In this document: positions 24,476 to 34,724 of the stretch, one piece after another
Position numbering within the stretch: position 1 is the first letter of the stretch
How the letters are laid out: each line of letters opens with the position of its first letter
Assembly: GCF_963678635.1 (NCBI RefSeq)
Contig: NC_087068.1
Span: forward strand, 46,081,785 to 46,145,784
Direction of reading: 5' to 3'
Source: Symsagittifera roscoffensis
Lineage: Eukaryota > Xenacoelomorpha > Acoela > Convolutidae
Length of the DNA stretch: 64,000 nucleotides
Notes under the pieces: model-generated
Database searches by the model: none
The model's input: only the letters and a program-made list of their open reading frames with translations
What the model was told of the DNA's origin: nothing
Made by a program: the position numbers and the translations under genes

Positions 24476-27400
24476 TTATAAGTTCAATGATTTTGTATGA
24501 ATTCCATCATCTTGTGCTTGTCTTTTTGGATAAAAATAGCTTAGTCCTTCCTTTGTCTGTTCATATGTGGCACCATATGATTTATAGTTCTGAATCCTCA
24601 GTTAGTAGATGTAAGGTTAATTGCTTCATCAAGCACTCCCCTGTACTTTGACTTGGGACCGTCTCCAGAGTCTTCTAGAACCCGTTTATTTAATCCTTTA
24701 CTGCTTAATTTGAACTTATCGGACTTGTTGTCATAGCAGCAATATGTCTAGCTACACAAACATAGCATTTCTGTACATCTAAATTCTTCTTTAAAAAAAT
24801 CCCAGCTCCAGCTTATCATGCCTTTTTTGCGTACTGCAACACGTTCGAGGGAAAAAAATAGATTTTGCATCCGCCTTGAAAGAGTCTCTACAGTCATTTT
24901 CTCTCATTTTTTTCCATGCAATTCTCCTATCTGGTTGGATACAGTCGTATAAATTTTCTTCCACAAGAGCTAAGTAAAGCGATTCTGTGTCCATCTCTAA
25001 CTCCTAGAAATTTGTTTACATCGCAGAACTTGTCAAAGAAGTTATAGAAGAGTTCCAACAATCTCAGTTTCGCATACTGCAGTATGAAAAATCCAACGAT
25101 GATGAGTTCTCTATGTTCAATGGTTGATTTCAACAACTCCACGTCATACAAGTCTTTTTCAATTGTTTTCAATATTTTGAACAATGGTTCTTTGATTGGA
25201 ATTTTTTCATCGTTCAGATAATTTGTGATTGTATGTCTCAATCTATCCATGATCTGATATCCATAAAGGGAATTACCCAAAAGTTTTATTGTTTCTGCTA
25301 CAACTCCTGATAGAGGGTTTTCATCTCCTTCTTGTCTAGCATCAACCACTCACTGATTGAACGAAATTATTGAAACATTTCCGTGGAGTATACTGATCAA
25401 AACGATAAATTTTGGTGCATTGCAAGCCGAGTTCCAAATAAAAGTTGAACAGAGGAGTTATCACCGTTCCATTTTCTAGTTTGAAACTAGAAATCAGCAT
25501 TCTCTGAGGATGTTTGAACATTTCGTTCCCGATTGCATAGTTTTTCATGTAGTCTCTAATATCATTTCTTCCAACTTCAGTGTTTTTGAAAATTGGAGGA
25601 AAGTTGGCAATTTTGATTTTAGCTCATCTGGAACAACTAAATCGCACTGAACGTAGTCAAAAAGAGATCCCTCTTTTATTTTTGCTAGAAGGGAGTCTGT
25701 AGAAAGAGGTATTTTATAGGGAAAAGGGTTCGGACGTGATTTTTGATTTTGTCATTGGCTTTGAAAATTTCCCACCAGTCACACTCCCACATTTCTTCAA
25801 TTTTGTATCCTTTCTCTTTTATGTTTTTTCGTCTCATATCATCCATCTCTCTCTTCTTATTACCTCGTTCAATGTCCTGATCTGTTAAGGAGGGACGAGC
25901 TTCTTGACAGGAACAGAAGTGGTAGTAGCATCCCATTGCTTCGAACACTGTTTGACAGTGATCACAAAATCCGTCCACATTAAAACAGTCAATTTTCTTC
26001 TGTTTTTCAGATGTGAAAAAGCTCTCAATATTACATTCTGGTCTTGTTCCCTGATAGAAAGACATGACCATATTCTCAAAATTGCGAGTTTGATTGTGTC
26101 TAGCTTTAAAATTCTTCATATCGAAGAGTTGATTTTTCTGAATTCGCAAGAAGTGTGTTGACATAACTGCTTCTTCAGAATCTTCAATTCATTCGTCTTC
26201 GTACTCCAATTTGTTACTTGAATAAATTTTACCACATCCGTTTAGCTGATCAAAGATCTTTTTCATTTTTTCCTTGACAGCTACTTCAATATCTTGAAAT
26301 TTTGTTCTCATTTCCAGCTTACTTTTCTCAGCCAACATCTCGAGTTTGCTTACAAAGTCAATAATCAAGTTCTGTGGATCCTTGTTGTACAAAAAAATGG
26401 GTTCATCAATCAGATTTGATGATATAGAGACTGAATTTGGTACATGTTTTCCGATCCAGGCAGTAGTTTGTGTCTCTTTTAGTTCCTCTGTAGGAACACA
26501 AATCGACTCGAAGTCGAAAATTGCTAGATTATTGAAAAGCTTGTTGTCTTCAGAAACTGGAAGACTGAATCCTTCTAGCGTTTCAAACAAGGTTTTGCGA
26601 AGCTCATAGACGTTCTTAGGGTCAAAATGTTTCACTCGGTCCTTGCATCTCAGAAGATGTTTGTTGAGAAACTCAGATCTTTTGAAGAAAGTATCACAAC
26701 TAGGACACCGGAAACACTTGAAGAAATAATCAATATCATTTGTATGAATGATATGATTGTTAAATCTCAGTAATTTGACTGTTTTGTCAAATCTTTCAAT
26801 ACCTCGTCGAGCTAGATCTCCTTCATATTCTCCTTCTTGGATATCGAAATCGTATATAAAGGTGTTCCTTTGAACAATTTCCTCGACAACGTGTAATTCT
26901 TCTACTGAAACTCCACGAAAACCTTTAGGATCATAAACAGACTTTGATACAAATTCTGTTAAGTATATAGAAGTGTGAGAGTCGAGATCATTATGTCCAT
27001 TCATGTATATGGCCAATGCACGGAAAAGACACAAATGACATTTGTAAGGTTCCTTGTCTTTGTTAGATAAAAGACAGTTCACTTGCATATGTCGTAGTAA
27101 GGGTTCGGGTTAGACAGAGTCCGGACATCCCATTGAAAAGTCGAGCTGCATGATGGCGAACATATATATTGCATAGCAAAAACTGTGACATTAGTAATCA
27201 ATTTGAATCGCCACTTTGTGTTTTGACGTTCTTGGGTACATTGCTCCACGATATAAAATTTTTCCACTTTTCCTTGGATTGTTATCAAGTCTGCTTTAGT
27301 ACAGAGCGAATGGGATTTTTCAAACAAAATATTGTTTTCATAGCGTAGAAATATCGATGTTCACCAGTCTCAATGTTTCGAAGAACAAAACCCCGAGCAA

Positions 27401-27911
27401 TGATGATTTTAGCGGCAGAATCGAGCTTGTTGAAGCCTTCTTCAAGTTTCTCGTTAACTATTTTAGTATCTAATTTGGACATTTGGAAGTTAAAACCATT
27501 TTTCATCTCCGTATCCACCAGAAAAAGTTAACGTGCACTAAGTTCCTCCTTAAGTTTTTCACCATCTTCCCCTTCTTCCTCCACAATCTTGTTCAAGTCG
27601 GCCACCTTATCATTAGGTTTCCGTTGTTTTGCTCCATGTTCCTTTCTCCGATGTTGTTGGAGAGAGTAGTAACTTGGGAACTCTTGCTCAAAAGAAGAAC
27701 AAACTGTCGTCTGCTTCGAAGTTGAAGGTGCATGCTTCTTGGCCATATGACAGTTCAATTCTTGTTGATTGTAAGTGGAATACTTACAATCAGGACAAGA
27801 AATAACTCCTTTAGCAGATCTTTTTTGATGTCGACGAGCTGCATGCTGGTTAACATACATAATTACACAGTCTCTACGCTTCAATTTTTCGTTGCGGTTA
27901 AGGGCAGGCAT
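24476..27911 (-). pseudogene. polB: P1 protein-primed DNA polymerase B
   Basis: Replicates the element from a terminal protein (family knowledge). Start ATG at 27,911, stop at 24,476-24,478; ~1,145 codons if frames are followed. In order: an N-terminal C2H2 finger (CPDCKYSTYNQQELNCHMAK), a degenerate second finger, a third (CPSCDTFFKRSEFLNKH), the 3'-5' exonuclease DxE motif in AIFDFESICVP (~26,515), a Cys cluster (CDHC...CYYHFCSC), motif B KLLGNSLYGYQ (~25,270) and motif C MDTESLY (~24,985), where the second catalytic Asp is Glu. Breaks: TAA at 27,528, frameshifts near 27,340, 27,085, 25,685-25,550, 25,345 and 24,995, a TGA at 26,189. The pieces remain collinear over 3.4 kb. Transcribed leftward from a strong-looking promoter. 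Confidence 0.92.
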
Positions 27912-27914
27912 TAT

Positions 27915-27984
27915 CTAAAAAATTTGAGACATTAGAAAGGTTCCAAAATTGAAGTTTAAAGTACCAATTGAATGAAATACTTAC
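27915..27984 (-). other. putative 70-bp 5'-UTR intron of polB
   Basis: On the minus strand AAAAAA|GTAAGTATTT opens at 27,984 and CAAATTTTTTAG closes at 27,915, three bases before the polB ATG. Size and GTAAGT donor match the 68-bp intron in the small P1 gene at 41,275-41,342. Confidence 0.6.
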
Positions 27985-28089
27985 TTTTTTCTTTTCGCAA
28001 ATTAACGAAATGTAAAAATTGAAGTAAAAATCAATTAACTGTTTCTGATTGGCAAACAAAAGGAATGATTTTAACCAATGAAATAAGTG

Positions 28090-28231
28090 TATTTATACTA
28101 ACAATGACGTCAACGCCTACGCAATTACCTTTTATGGTAATGACGTCATTCTTTGAATAGAAGTGACGTCACCATCTACGCAATTTTACTTTTATGGTGA
28201 TGACGTCATTCTATAATTAGAATTGACGTCA
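28090..28231 (-). promoter_or_regulatory. polB promoter: five TGACGTCA sites and TATA box
   Basis: Perfect palindromic CRE sites (TGACGTCA) begin at 28,105, 28,141, 28,164, 28,201 and 28,224, spaced 36, 23, 37 and 23 bp. On the minus strand TATAAATA lies at 28,097-28,090, immediately downstream of the array and ~180 bp before the polB ATG. An ATTGG (minus) box is at ~28,075. CTACGCAATT recurs between sites (28,117 and 28,176). CREB/ATF-type bZIP factors bind this word in animals, so host-signal control of polB is a reasonable inference. Confidence 0.75.
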
Positions 28232-28590
28232 CCAACAACGCAGCATTAGTACGATAATATTTCAAAGAATTTTTTTATTCCCTATCCAACTCCTATCCAA
28301 ATTTGTCAAAACTCCCCAGCAAAGTTCTTTATTCCTCCAAATTTTTTAGAGATTTTCAAAGTTCAAAATCTTGCATGCTCAGGTTTGGAACCAGATTTCT
28401 AGAGATTTGTTTTCAAAAATTCATCAATTTTGAGTTATCCTCTCACATCTACATCAAATTCAAATAACTTGACTATCTGCTCAAAAATCAGCATTTTTTC
28501 TTCGATTAGATACAAAAAATTAAATTAACTTGATGAGAAGACTTGCAGAGATGCTACTTTTTTAATATTCCTTCTTTTGTTACTTAAATC
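28232..28590. other. spacer between polB promoter and cargo array
   Basis: AT-rich, no ORF recognised. It contains TTATTCCCTATCC at ~28,276, a loose complement of the terminal-repeat word. Confidence 0.5.
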
Positions 28591-28708
28591 GGCAATATTT
28601 CTTATTTTTACAGCAAACAACTTTTGATCATTTGTTATTGCGATTGCATTTGTGTATACTTTTACTTATTTGGAGGATTTAAGTCATTAAAAGGTAAGCT
28701 TTTGTCTG

Positions 28709-28883
28709 ATTGGATACAACAACTTGAACAAAAGTGAACTTTTTTGTGATTGGAAACGACAATGTGTAATATGGAGCTTTGTTTCCGATTGGACACGAGT
28801 TTTCTGTAAAAATTCCAAAAAAGGAAACTGAAATCTGATTGGGAACGACTACAATCCAAATAAGGAAAATCCATTCTGATTGG
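28709..28883 (+). promoter_or_regulatory. array of five ATTGG boxes, unit 1
   Basis: ATTGG (complement of CCAAT) at 28,709, 28,749, 28,788, 28,838 and 28,879, each in a TGATTGG or CGATTGG context followed by an A-rich word such as AAACGAC. Spacing is 39-50 bp, about four to five helical turns. The array ends ~200 bp before the ATG. It resembles an NF-Y-type proximal promoter; no strong TATA box follows. Confidence 0.6.
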
Positions 28884-29080
28884 TTAAACCCACGCATTCA
28901 CAGTTGAAGGTACCCCTCTCCCTTAACTAAAAATCATTTTATTTGCAACTCATCTACCGTCAACTACCTCCTCTCTCAGCTCTAAATACATTAATTTCAA
29001 CTTAAGCACCGTCAACTACCTCCCTCTCAACTTTAAATTTTGTTTTTACTCTGTATCGTTAACTCAACTTATTGCTCAAA

Positions 29081-29581
29081 ATGATCTTCTCAGTACAAAA
29101 CAACAAACATATGTTCTCGGTAGAACTTTCGGCTGATTTAGTACAAATCCAAGTGCGAGAAACAGTTTGTGGAGTTTTTCTGGCACGAATGGACATCCCA
29201 ATCCAAGTCTGGCACATGGTGGAGGTGATGAGCAGGGATTTCAACGAACATCATATAACGCAAGTACCCCCTACAGAGAACCAAATTGGAAAAATGCAAA
29301 TGATGGAGGAAGTGGCCGAGCATGTGGGAATGAACTATCCCGAAACTCCTGACTCTAAGTATGTGGCTCAACCATTCGACGTTTTCCTCTTTCCTTGGGA
29401 AGAGGGATCTGTGGACAACCCAATTACCATCGAAGAGGATGAGGGGTTTTTTGACCCAAAAAGTCCAGTCAGCGAACCACCAACACAACCACGAGTGATG
29501 GAGGTAAGACCAGCCCTGCGCTGCATTGAGAACTTGCAAAATTTTGAGAACTCAGCTGCTCGACAGCTCTTTGATTTGTAA
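29081..29581 (+). CDS. intact P1 cargo ORF, copy 1 (166 aa)
   Basis: Not recognised. ATG at 29,081 (the frame opens at a TTG nine bases earlier) to TAA 29,579-29,581, which overlaps an AATAAA at 29,581-29,586. The protein begins MIFSVQNNKHMFSVELSADL and has no signal peptide or membrane segment. The middle (~residues 35-95) is mixed hydrophobic/polar, with MDIPIQVWHMVEVM and MQMMEEVAEHVGMNYPET. Residues ~110-150 are acidic and Pro-rich (WEEGSVDNP, EEDEGFFDPKSP, EPPTQP), and it ends NSAARQLFDL. Base composition is visibly less AT-rich than the surroundings. It lies between polB and the morphogenesis genes, with its own ATTGG promoter. It could be a host-interaction or regulatory factor, or an uncatalogued Polinton gene; no function is claimed. 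Confidence 0.8.
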   Translation: MIFSVQNNKHMFSVELSADLVQIQVRETVCGVFLARMDIPIQVWHMVEVMSRDFNEHHITQVPPTENQIGKMQMMEEVAEHVGMNYPETPDSKYVAQPFDVFLFPWEEGSVDNPITIEEDEGFFDPKSPVSEPPTQPRVMEVRPALRCIENLQNFENSAARQLFDL

Positions 29582-30633
29582 ATAAATTGGTTATTGTCTT
29601 GTGTTTTGTAATTTAATTTCTTTGCATCTAATAATTTTATTTTAAAGAGATAGGAACAAAGAGATGAGAACATAGAAAACTTTGTTACGAAATTCCAGGG
29701 GGTAACGTTTTTTTTTAAATTTGTTGAAAAACCTTTTTAAAAATGAAACTAATTATGCAACTGGCAAATATTTTACAGATTTTTGTTACAAAAGATTGCA
29801 AAAAGGTTTAACCAATTTTTGCAAACATGGTAAAATTTTAACACTAATTTTTGCACCATGCAAAAATTTTTATATTGTTTCTGGCGCACTTGTTAAAAAA
29901 ATTAAAGAAAATCTCGCAAATTAAGAAAAGTTTCAATAAATGTTTTCGCATTTTACAGAAAACCGAAAGAAAATTTTCTTGCACTGTTAATAATTAAAGT
30001 AAATGAAAATTTTTGTTTTAATTTTGATACTAAAAAGATCTCTTTTTGCATGTATATTGATCAAAAATACTGGAAAAGCAATGTATTAAGATAGGGAATA
30101 GCACTCAAAGTCATCAATTAGGAAAAAATTTTAGCATTAATTTAACAAGTTTTTTACAATAAAATTTAGCAATTTTTGCATATGCATATGAAAGAAGAAG
30201 TTAGAGTTTTGCATTTGTTTTCAAAAAAAAACACGAAAAAACTTATATCTAACACAAAAAAATTTTTAAAAATTTTTGCTCACTTGTTAAAAAAACCAAA
30301 ACAATTTTTGCATCTTGTAAAAAGTTTAACTAAATTTTTGCAAACGTGTTGAAAAAATCAAATCAAAATTTGCATCTTGCGAAAAAAAATCTGAGTTAAT
30401 TTTTGCACACGTGTTGAAAATTACAAATTTATTCGTTGAAAAAACTTTCGTTTTAAATAAAAACAATTTTGACAAGATTTTTATAAACAAATATTCAGTT
30501 ATTAATAGAAAAATTGGCAATATTTCTTATTTTTACAGCAAACAACTTTTGGTCATTTGTTATTGCGATTGCATTTGTGTATACTTTTCTTTATTTGGAG
30601 GAGTTAAGTCATTAAAAGGTAAACTTTTGTCTG

Positions 30634-30808
30634 ATTGGATACAACAACTTGAACAAAAGTGAATTTTTTTGTGATTGGAAACGACAATGTGTAATATGGA
30701 GCTTTGTTTCCGATTGGACACGAGTTTTCTATAAAAATTCCAAAAAAGGAAACTGAAATCTGATTGGGAACGACTACAATCCAAATAAGGAAAATCCATT
30801 CTGATTGG
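30634..30808 (+). promoter_or_regulatory. array of five ATTGG boxes, unit 2
   Basis: All five boxes and their spacing are kept as in unit 1 (first at 30,634, last at 30,804). Confidence 0.6.
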
Positions 30809-31005
30809 TTAAACTCACGCATTCACAGTTGAAGGTACCCCTCTCCCTTAACTAAAAATCATTTTATTTGCAACTCATCTACCGTCAACTGCCTCCTCTC
30901 TCAGCTCTAAATACATTAATTTAAACTTAAGCACCGTCAACTACCTCCCACTCAACTGTAAATCTTGTTTTTACTCTGTATCGTTAACTCAATTTATTGC
31001 TCAAA

Positions 31006-31506
31006 ATGATCTTCTCAGTACAAAACAACAAACATATGTTCTCGGTAGAACTTTCGGCTGATTTAGTACAAATCCAATTGCGAGAAACAGTTTGTGGAGT
31101 TTTTCTGGCACAAATGGACATCCCAATCCAAGTCTGGCACATGGTGGAGGTGATGAGCAGGGGTTTCAACGAAAATCATATAACGCAAGTACCCCCTACA
31201 GAGAACCAAATTGGAAAAATGCAAATGATGGAGGAAGTGGCCGAGCATGTGGGAATGAACTATCCCGAAACTCCTGACTCTAAGTATGTGGCTCAACCGT
31301 TCGACGTTTTCCTCTTTCCTTGGGAAGAGGGATCTGTGGACAACCCAATTACCATCGAAGAGGATGAGGGGTTTTTTGACCCAAAAAGTCCAGTCAGCGA
31401 ACCACCAACACAACCACGAGTGATGGAGGTAAGACCAGCCCTGCGCTGCATTGAGAACTTGCAAAATTTTGGGAACTCAGCTGCTCGACAGCTCTTTGAT
31501 TTGTAA
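31006..31506 (+). CDS. intact P1 cargo ORF, copy 2 (166 aa)
   Basis: Same ORF as copy 1, complete from ATG to TAA with the overlapping AATAAA. By eye it differs from copy 1 at five residues (Val to Leu, Arg to Gln, Asp to Gly, His to Asn, Glu to Gly) and one silent site. No indels. Confidence 0.8.
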   Translation: MIFSVQNNKHMFSVELSADLVQIQLRETVCGVFLAQMDIPIQVWHMVEVMSRGFNENHITQVPPTENQIGKMQMMEEVAEHVGMNYPETPDSKYVAQPFDVFLFPWEEGSVDNPITIEEDEGFFDPKSPVSEPPTQPRVMEVRPALRCIENLQNFGNSAARQLFDL

Positions 31507-32557
31507 ATAAATTGGTTATTGTCTTGTGTTTTGTAATTTAATTTCGTTGCATCTAATAATTTTATTTTAAAGAGATAGGAGAAAAGAGATGAGAACATAG
31601 AAAACTTTGTTACGAAATTCCAGTGGGTAACGATTTTTTTTTAAATTTGTTGAAAAACCTTTTTAAAAATGAAACTAATTATGCAACTGGTAAATATTTT
31701 ACAGAGTTTTGTTACAAAAGATGGCAAAAAGGTTTAACCAATTTTTGCAAACATGGTTAAATTTTAACACTAATTTTTGCACCATGCAAAAATTTTTATA
31801 TTGTTTCTGGCGCACTTATTAAAAAAATTAAAGAAAATCTCGCAAATTAAGAAAAATTTCATTAAGTATTTTCGCATTTCACAGAAAACCGAAAGAGGAT
31901 TTTCTTGCACTGTTAATAATTAATGTAAATGGAAATCTTTGTTTTAATTTTGATACTAAAAAGATCTCTTTTTGCATGTATATTGATCAAAAATACTGGA
32001 AAAGCAATTTATTAAGATAGGGAATAGCACTCAAAGTCATCAATTAGGAAAAAGTTTTAGCATTAATTTAACAAGTTTTTTACAACAAAATTTTGCAATT
32101 TTTGCGTATGCATAAGAAAAAAGAAGTTAGAGTTTTGCATTTGTTTTCAAAAAAAACACGAAAAAACTTATATCTAACACAAAAATTTTTTAAAAATTTT
32201 TGCTCACTTGTTAAAAAAACCAAAACAATTTTTGCATCTTGTAAAAAGCTTAACTAAATTTTTGCAAACGTGTTGAAAAAATCAAATCAAAATTTGCATC
32301 TTGCGAAGAAAAACTGAGTTAATTTTTGCACACGTGTTGAAAATTACAAATTTTTTCGTTGAAAAAACTTTCGTTTTAAAAAAAAAACAATTTTGACAAG
32401 ATTTTTATAAACAAATATTCAATTATTAATAGAAAAATTGGCAATATTTCTTATTTTTACAGCAAACAACTTTTGGTCATTTGTTATTGCGATTGCATTT
32501 GTGTATACTTTTACTTATTTGGAGGATTTAAGTCAGTAAAAGGTAAACTTTTGTCTG

Positions 32558-32733
32558 ATTGGATACAACAATTTGAACAAAAGTGAATTTTTTTTGTGAT
32601 TGGAAACGACAATGTGTAATATGGAGCTTTGTTTCCGATTGGACACGAGTTTTCTATAAAAATTCCAAAAAAGGAAACTGAAATCTGATTGGGAACGACT
32701 ACAATCCAAATAAGGAAAATCCATTCTGATTGG
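32558..32733 (+). promoter_or_regulatory. array of five ATTGG boxes, unit 3
   Basis: Same five boxes (first at 32,558, last at 32,729), retained despite an extra T in the run between the first two. Confidence 0.6.
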
Positions 32734-32930
32734 TTAAACCCACGCATTCACAGTTGAAGGTACCACTCTCCCTTAACTAAAAATCATTTTATTTGCAACT
32801 CATCTACCGTTAACTACCTCCTCTCTCAGCTCTAAATACATTAATTTCAACTTAAGCACCGTCAACTACCTCCCTCTCAACTGTAAATTTTGTTTTTACT
32901 CTGTATCGTTAACTCAACTTATTGCTCAAA

Positions 32931-33431
32931 ATGATCTTCTCAGTACAAAACAACAAACATATGTTCTCGGTAGAACTTTCGGCTGATTTAGTACAAATCC
33001 AAGTGCGAGAAACAGTTTGTGGAGTTTTTCTGGCACGAATGGACATCCCAATCCAAGTCTGGCACATGGTGGAGGTGATGAGCAGGGATTTCAACGAACA
33101 TCATATAACGCAAGTACCCCCTACAGAGAACCAAATTGGAAAAATGCAAATGATGAAGGAAGTGGCCGAGCATGTGGGAATGAGCTATCCCGAAACTCCT
33201 GACTCTAAGTATGTGGCTCAACCATTCGACGTTTTCCTCTTTCCTTGGGAAGAGGGATCTGTGGACAACCCAATTACCATCGAAGAGGATGAGGGGTTTT
33301 TTGACCCAAAAAGTCCAGTCAGCGAACCACCAACACAACCACGAGTGATGGAGGTAAGACCAGCCCTGCGCTGCATTGAGAACTTGCAAAATTTTGAGAA
33401 CTCAGCTGCTCGACAGCTCTTTGATTTGTAA
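32931..33431 (+). CDS. intact P1 cargo ORF, copy 3 (166 aa)
   Basis: Complete copy. By eye only two bases differ from copy 1, both replacing residues (Glu to Lys in the MMEEV segment, Asn to Ser in GMNYPE). Stop/AATAAA overlap conserved. Confidence 0.8.
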   Translation: MIFSVQNNKHMFSVELSADLVQIQVRETVCGVFLARMDIPIQVWHMVEVMSRDFNEHHITQVPPTENQIGKMQMMKEVAEHVGMSYPETPDSKYVAQPFDVFLFPWEEGSVDNPITIEEDEGFFDPKSPVSEPPTQPRVMEVRPALRCIENLQNFENSAARQLFDL

Positions 33432-34345
33432 ATAAATTGGTTATTGTCTTGTGTTTTGTAATTTAATTTCGTTGCATCTAATAATTTTATTTTAAAGAGA
33501 TAGGAACAAAGAGATGAGAACATAGAAAATTTTGTTACGAAATTCCAGGGGGTAACGTTTTGTTTTTAAATTTGTTGAAAAACTTTTTTAAAAATGAAAC
33601 TAATTATGCAACTGGTAAAAATTTTACAGAGTTTTGTTACAAAAGATGGCAAAAAGGTTTAACCAATTTTTGCAAACATGGTAAAATTTTAACACTAATT
33701 TTTGCACCATACAAAATTTTTTATATTGTTTCTGGCGCACTTGTTAAAAAAATTAAAGAAAATCTCGCAAATTAAGAAAAGTTTCATTAAATATTTTCGC
33801 ATTTTACAGAAAACCGAAAGAAGATTTTCTTGCACTGTTATTAATTAAAGTAAATGAAAATCTTTGTTTTAATTTTGATACTAAAAAGATCTCTTTTTGC
33901 ATGTAAATTGATCAAAAATACTGGAAAAGCAATGTATTAAGATAGGGAATAGCACTCAAAGTCATCAATTAGGAAAAAATTTTAGCATTAATTTAACAAG
34001 TTTTTTACAATAAACTTTTGCAATTTTTGCATATGCATAAGAAAAAAGAAGTTAGATTTTTGCATTTGTTTTCAAAAAAAAAACACAAAAAAACTTATAT
34101 CTAACACAAAAGTTTTTTAAAAATTTTTTGCTCACTTGTTAAAAAAACCAAAACAATTTTTGCATCTTGTAAAAAGTTTAACTAAATTTTTGCAAACGTG
34201 TTGAAAAAATCAAATCAAAAATTGCATCTTGCGAAAAAAATCTGAGTTATTTTTTGCACACGTGTTGAAAATTACAAATTTATTCGTTGAAACAGCTTTC
34301 GTTTTAAATAAAAACAATTTTGACAAGATTTTTATAAGCAAATAT

Positions 34346-34692
34346 TCAGTTATTAATAGAAAAATTGATACGCTCACTATTTACGGTACCATAACCATCA
34401 ATGAGACAATCAACAATTTTCAACAAGTCGGTCTCATACTTTGAGTTTTGAACTTTACGAATCCTTTCCAAAAAATCTGATCCAAGAGTCTGAGTGGACG
34501 CAAGCTTCTGAGCAGAACTGAGATAATGACTTTTGAATTTTTTTTGCAGCAGACGTTTTTTTGCAGCACTGGTTAATTTTTCCGGTTTTCTACATTTCAA
34601 GTTGTGTTCGACTGCACGATTCAACTGATTGAAAACTTCACATCTTGATGAAATAATAGTGGAATAATATCTGAACTTGTATAAAGTATATA
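34346..34692 (-). pseudogene. truncated P1 minus-strand ORF
   Basis: Open on the minus strand from about YTLYKFRYYS through HNLKCRKPEKL, LQKKFKSHYLSSAQKLAST, TLGSDFLERIRKVQN and DLLKIVDCLIDGYGTVNS to the edge of cargo unit 3, where the last ~8 residues are repeat-encoded. There is no ATG in this frame. A TATATATAC box lies just upstream (~34,690). Basic, helical-looking, no recognised domain. The array boundary at 34,366 appears to have cut off its C-terminus. Confidence 0.45.
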
Positions 34693-34724
34693 TACAGTCA
34701 ACAATTTGGTAAGTGAAATGATAT

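Larger units (their letters stand above)
28591..30515 (+). repeat. cargo unit 1 (1,925 bp)
   Basis: First of three head-to-tail units, each GGCAATATTTCTTATTTTTA ... GTTATTAATAGAAAAATT. It contains promoter, ORF, AATAAA, a region of AATTTTTGCA words and a copy of the P1 terminal-repeat word GTATTAAGATAGGGAATA at ~30,083. Confidence 0.95.
30516..32439 (+). repeat. cargo unit 2 (~1,924 bp)
   Basis: Second head-to-tail unit, a few percent different from unit 1 in the non-coding part. Terminal-repeat word at ~32,009 reads TTATTAAGATAGGGAATA, one base different from the other two units. Confidence 0.95.
32440..34366 (+). repeat. cargo unit 3 (~1,927 bp)
   Basis: Third unit, ending at GTTATTAATAGAAAAATTG, beyond which the sequence is unrelated. 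The array is therefore almost exactly three full units with no partial unit at either side. Confidence 0.95.

Noticed and set aside
29138-29539. 133-codon antisense ORF and 61-codon overlapping ORFs in each cargo unit
   Set aside because: They are shadows of the intact sense ORF, lack independent promoter or codon signal, and recur only because the unit is repeated.
28591-34366. CRISPR-like array
   Set aside because: The repeats are 1.9-kb units with genes and no short repeat-spacer structure; the genome is eukaryotic.
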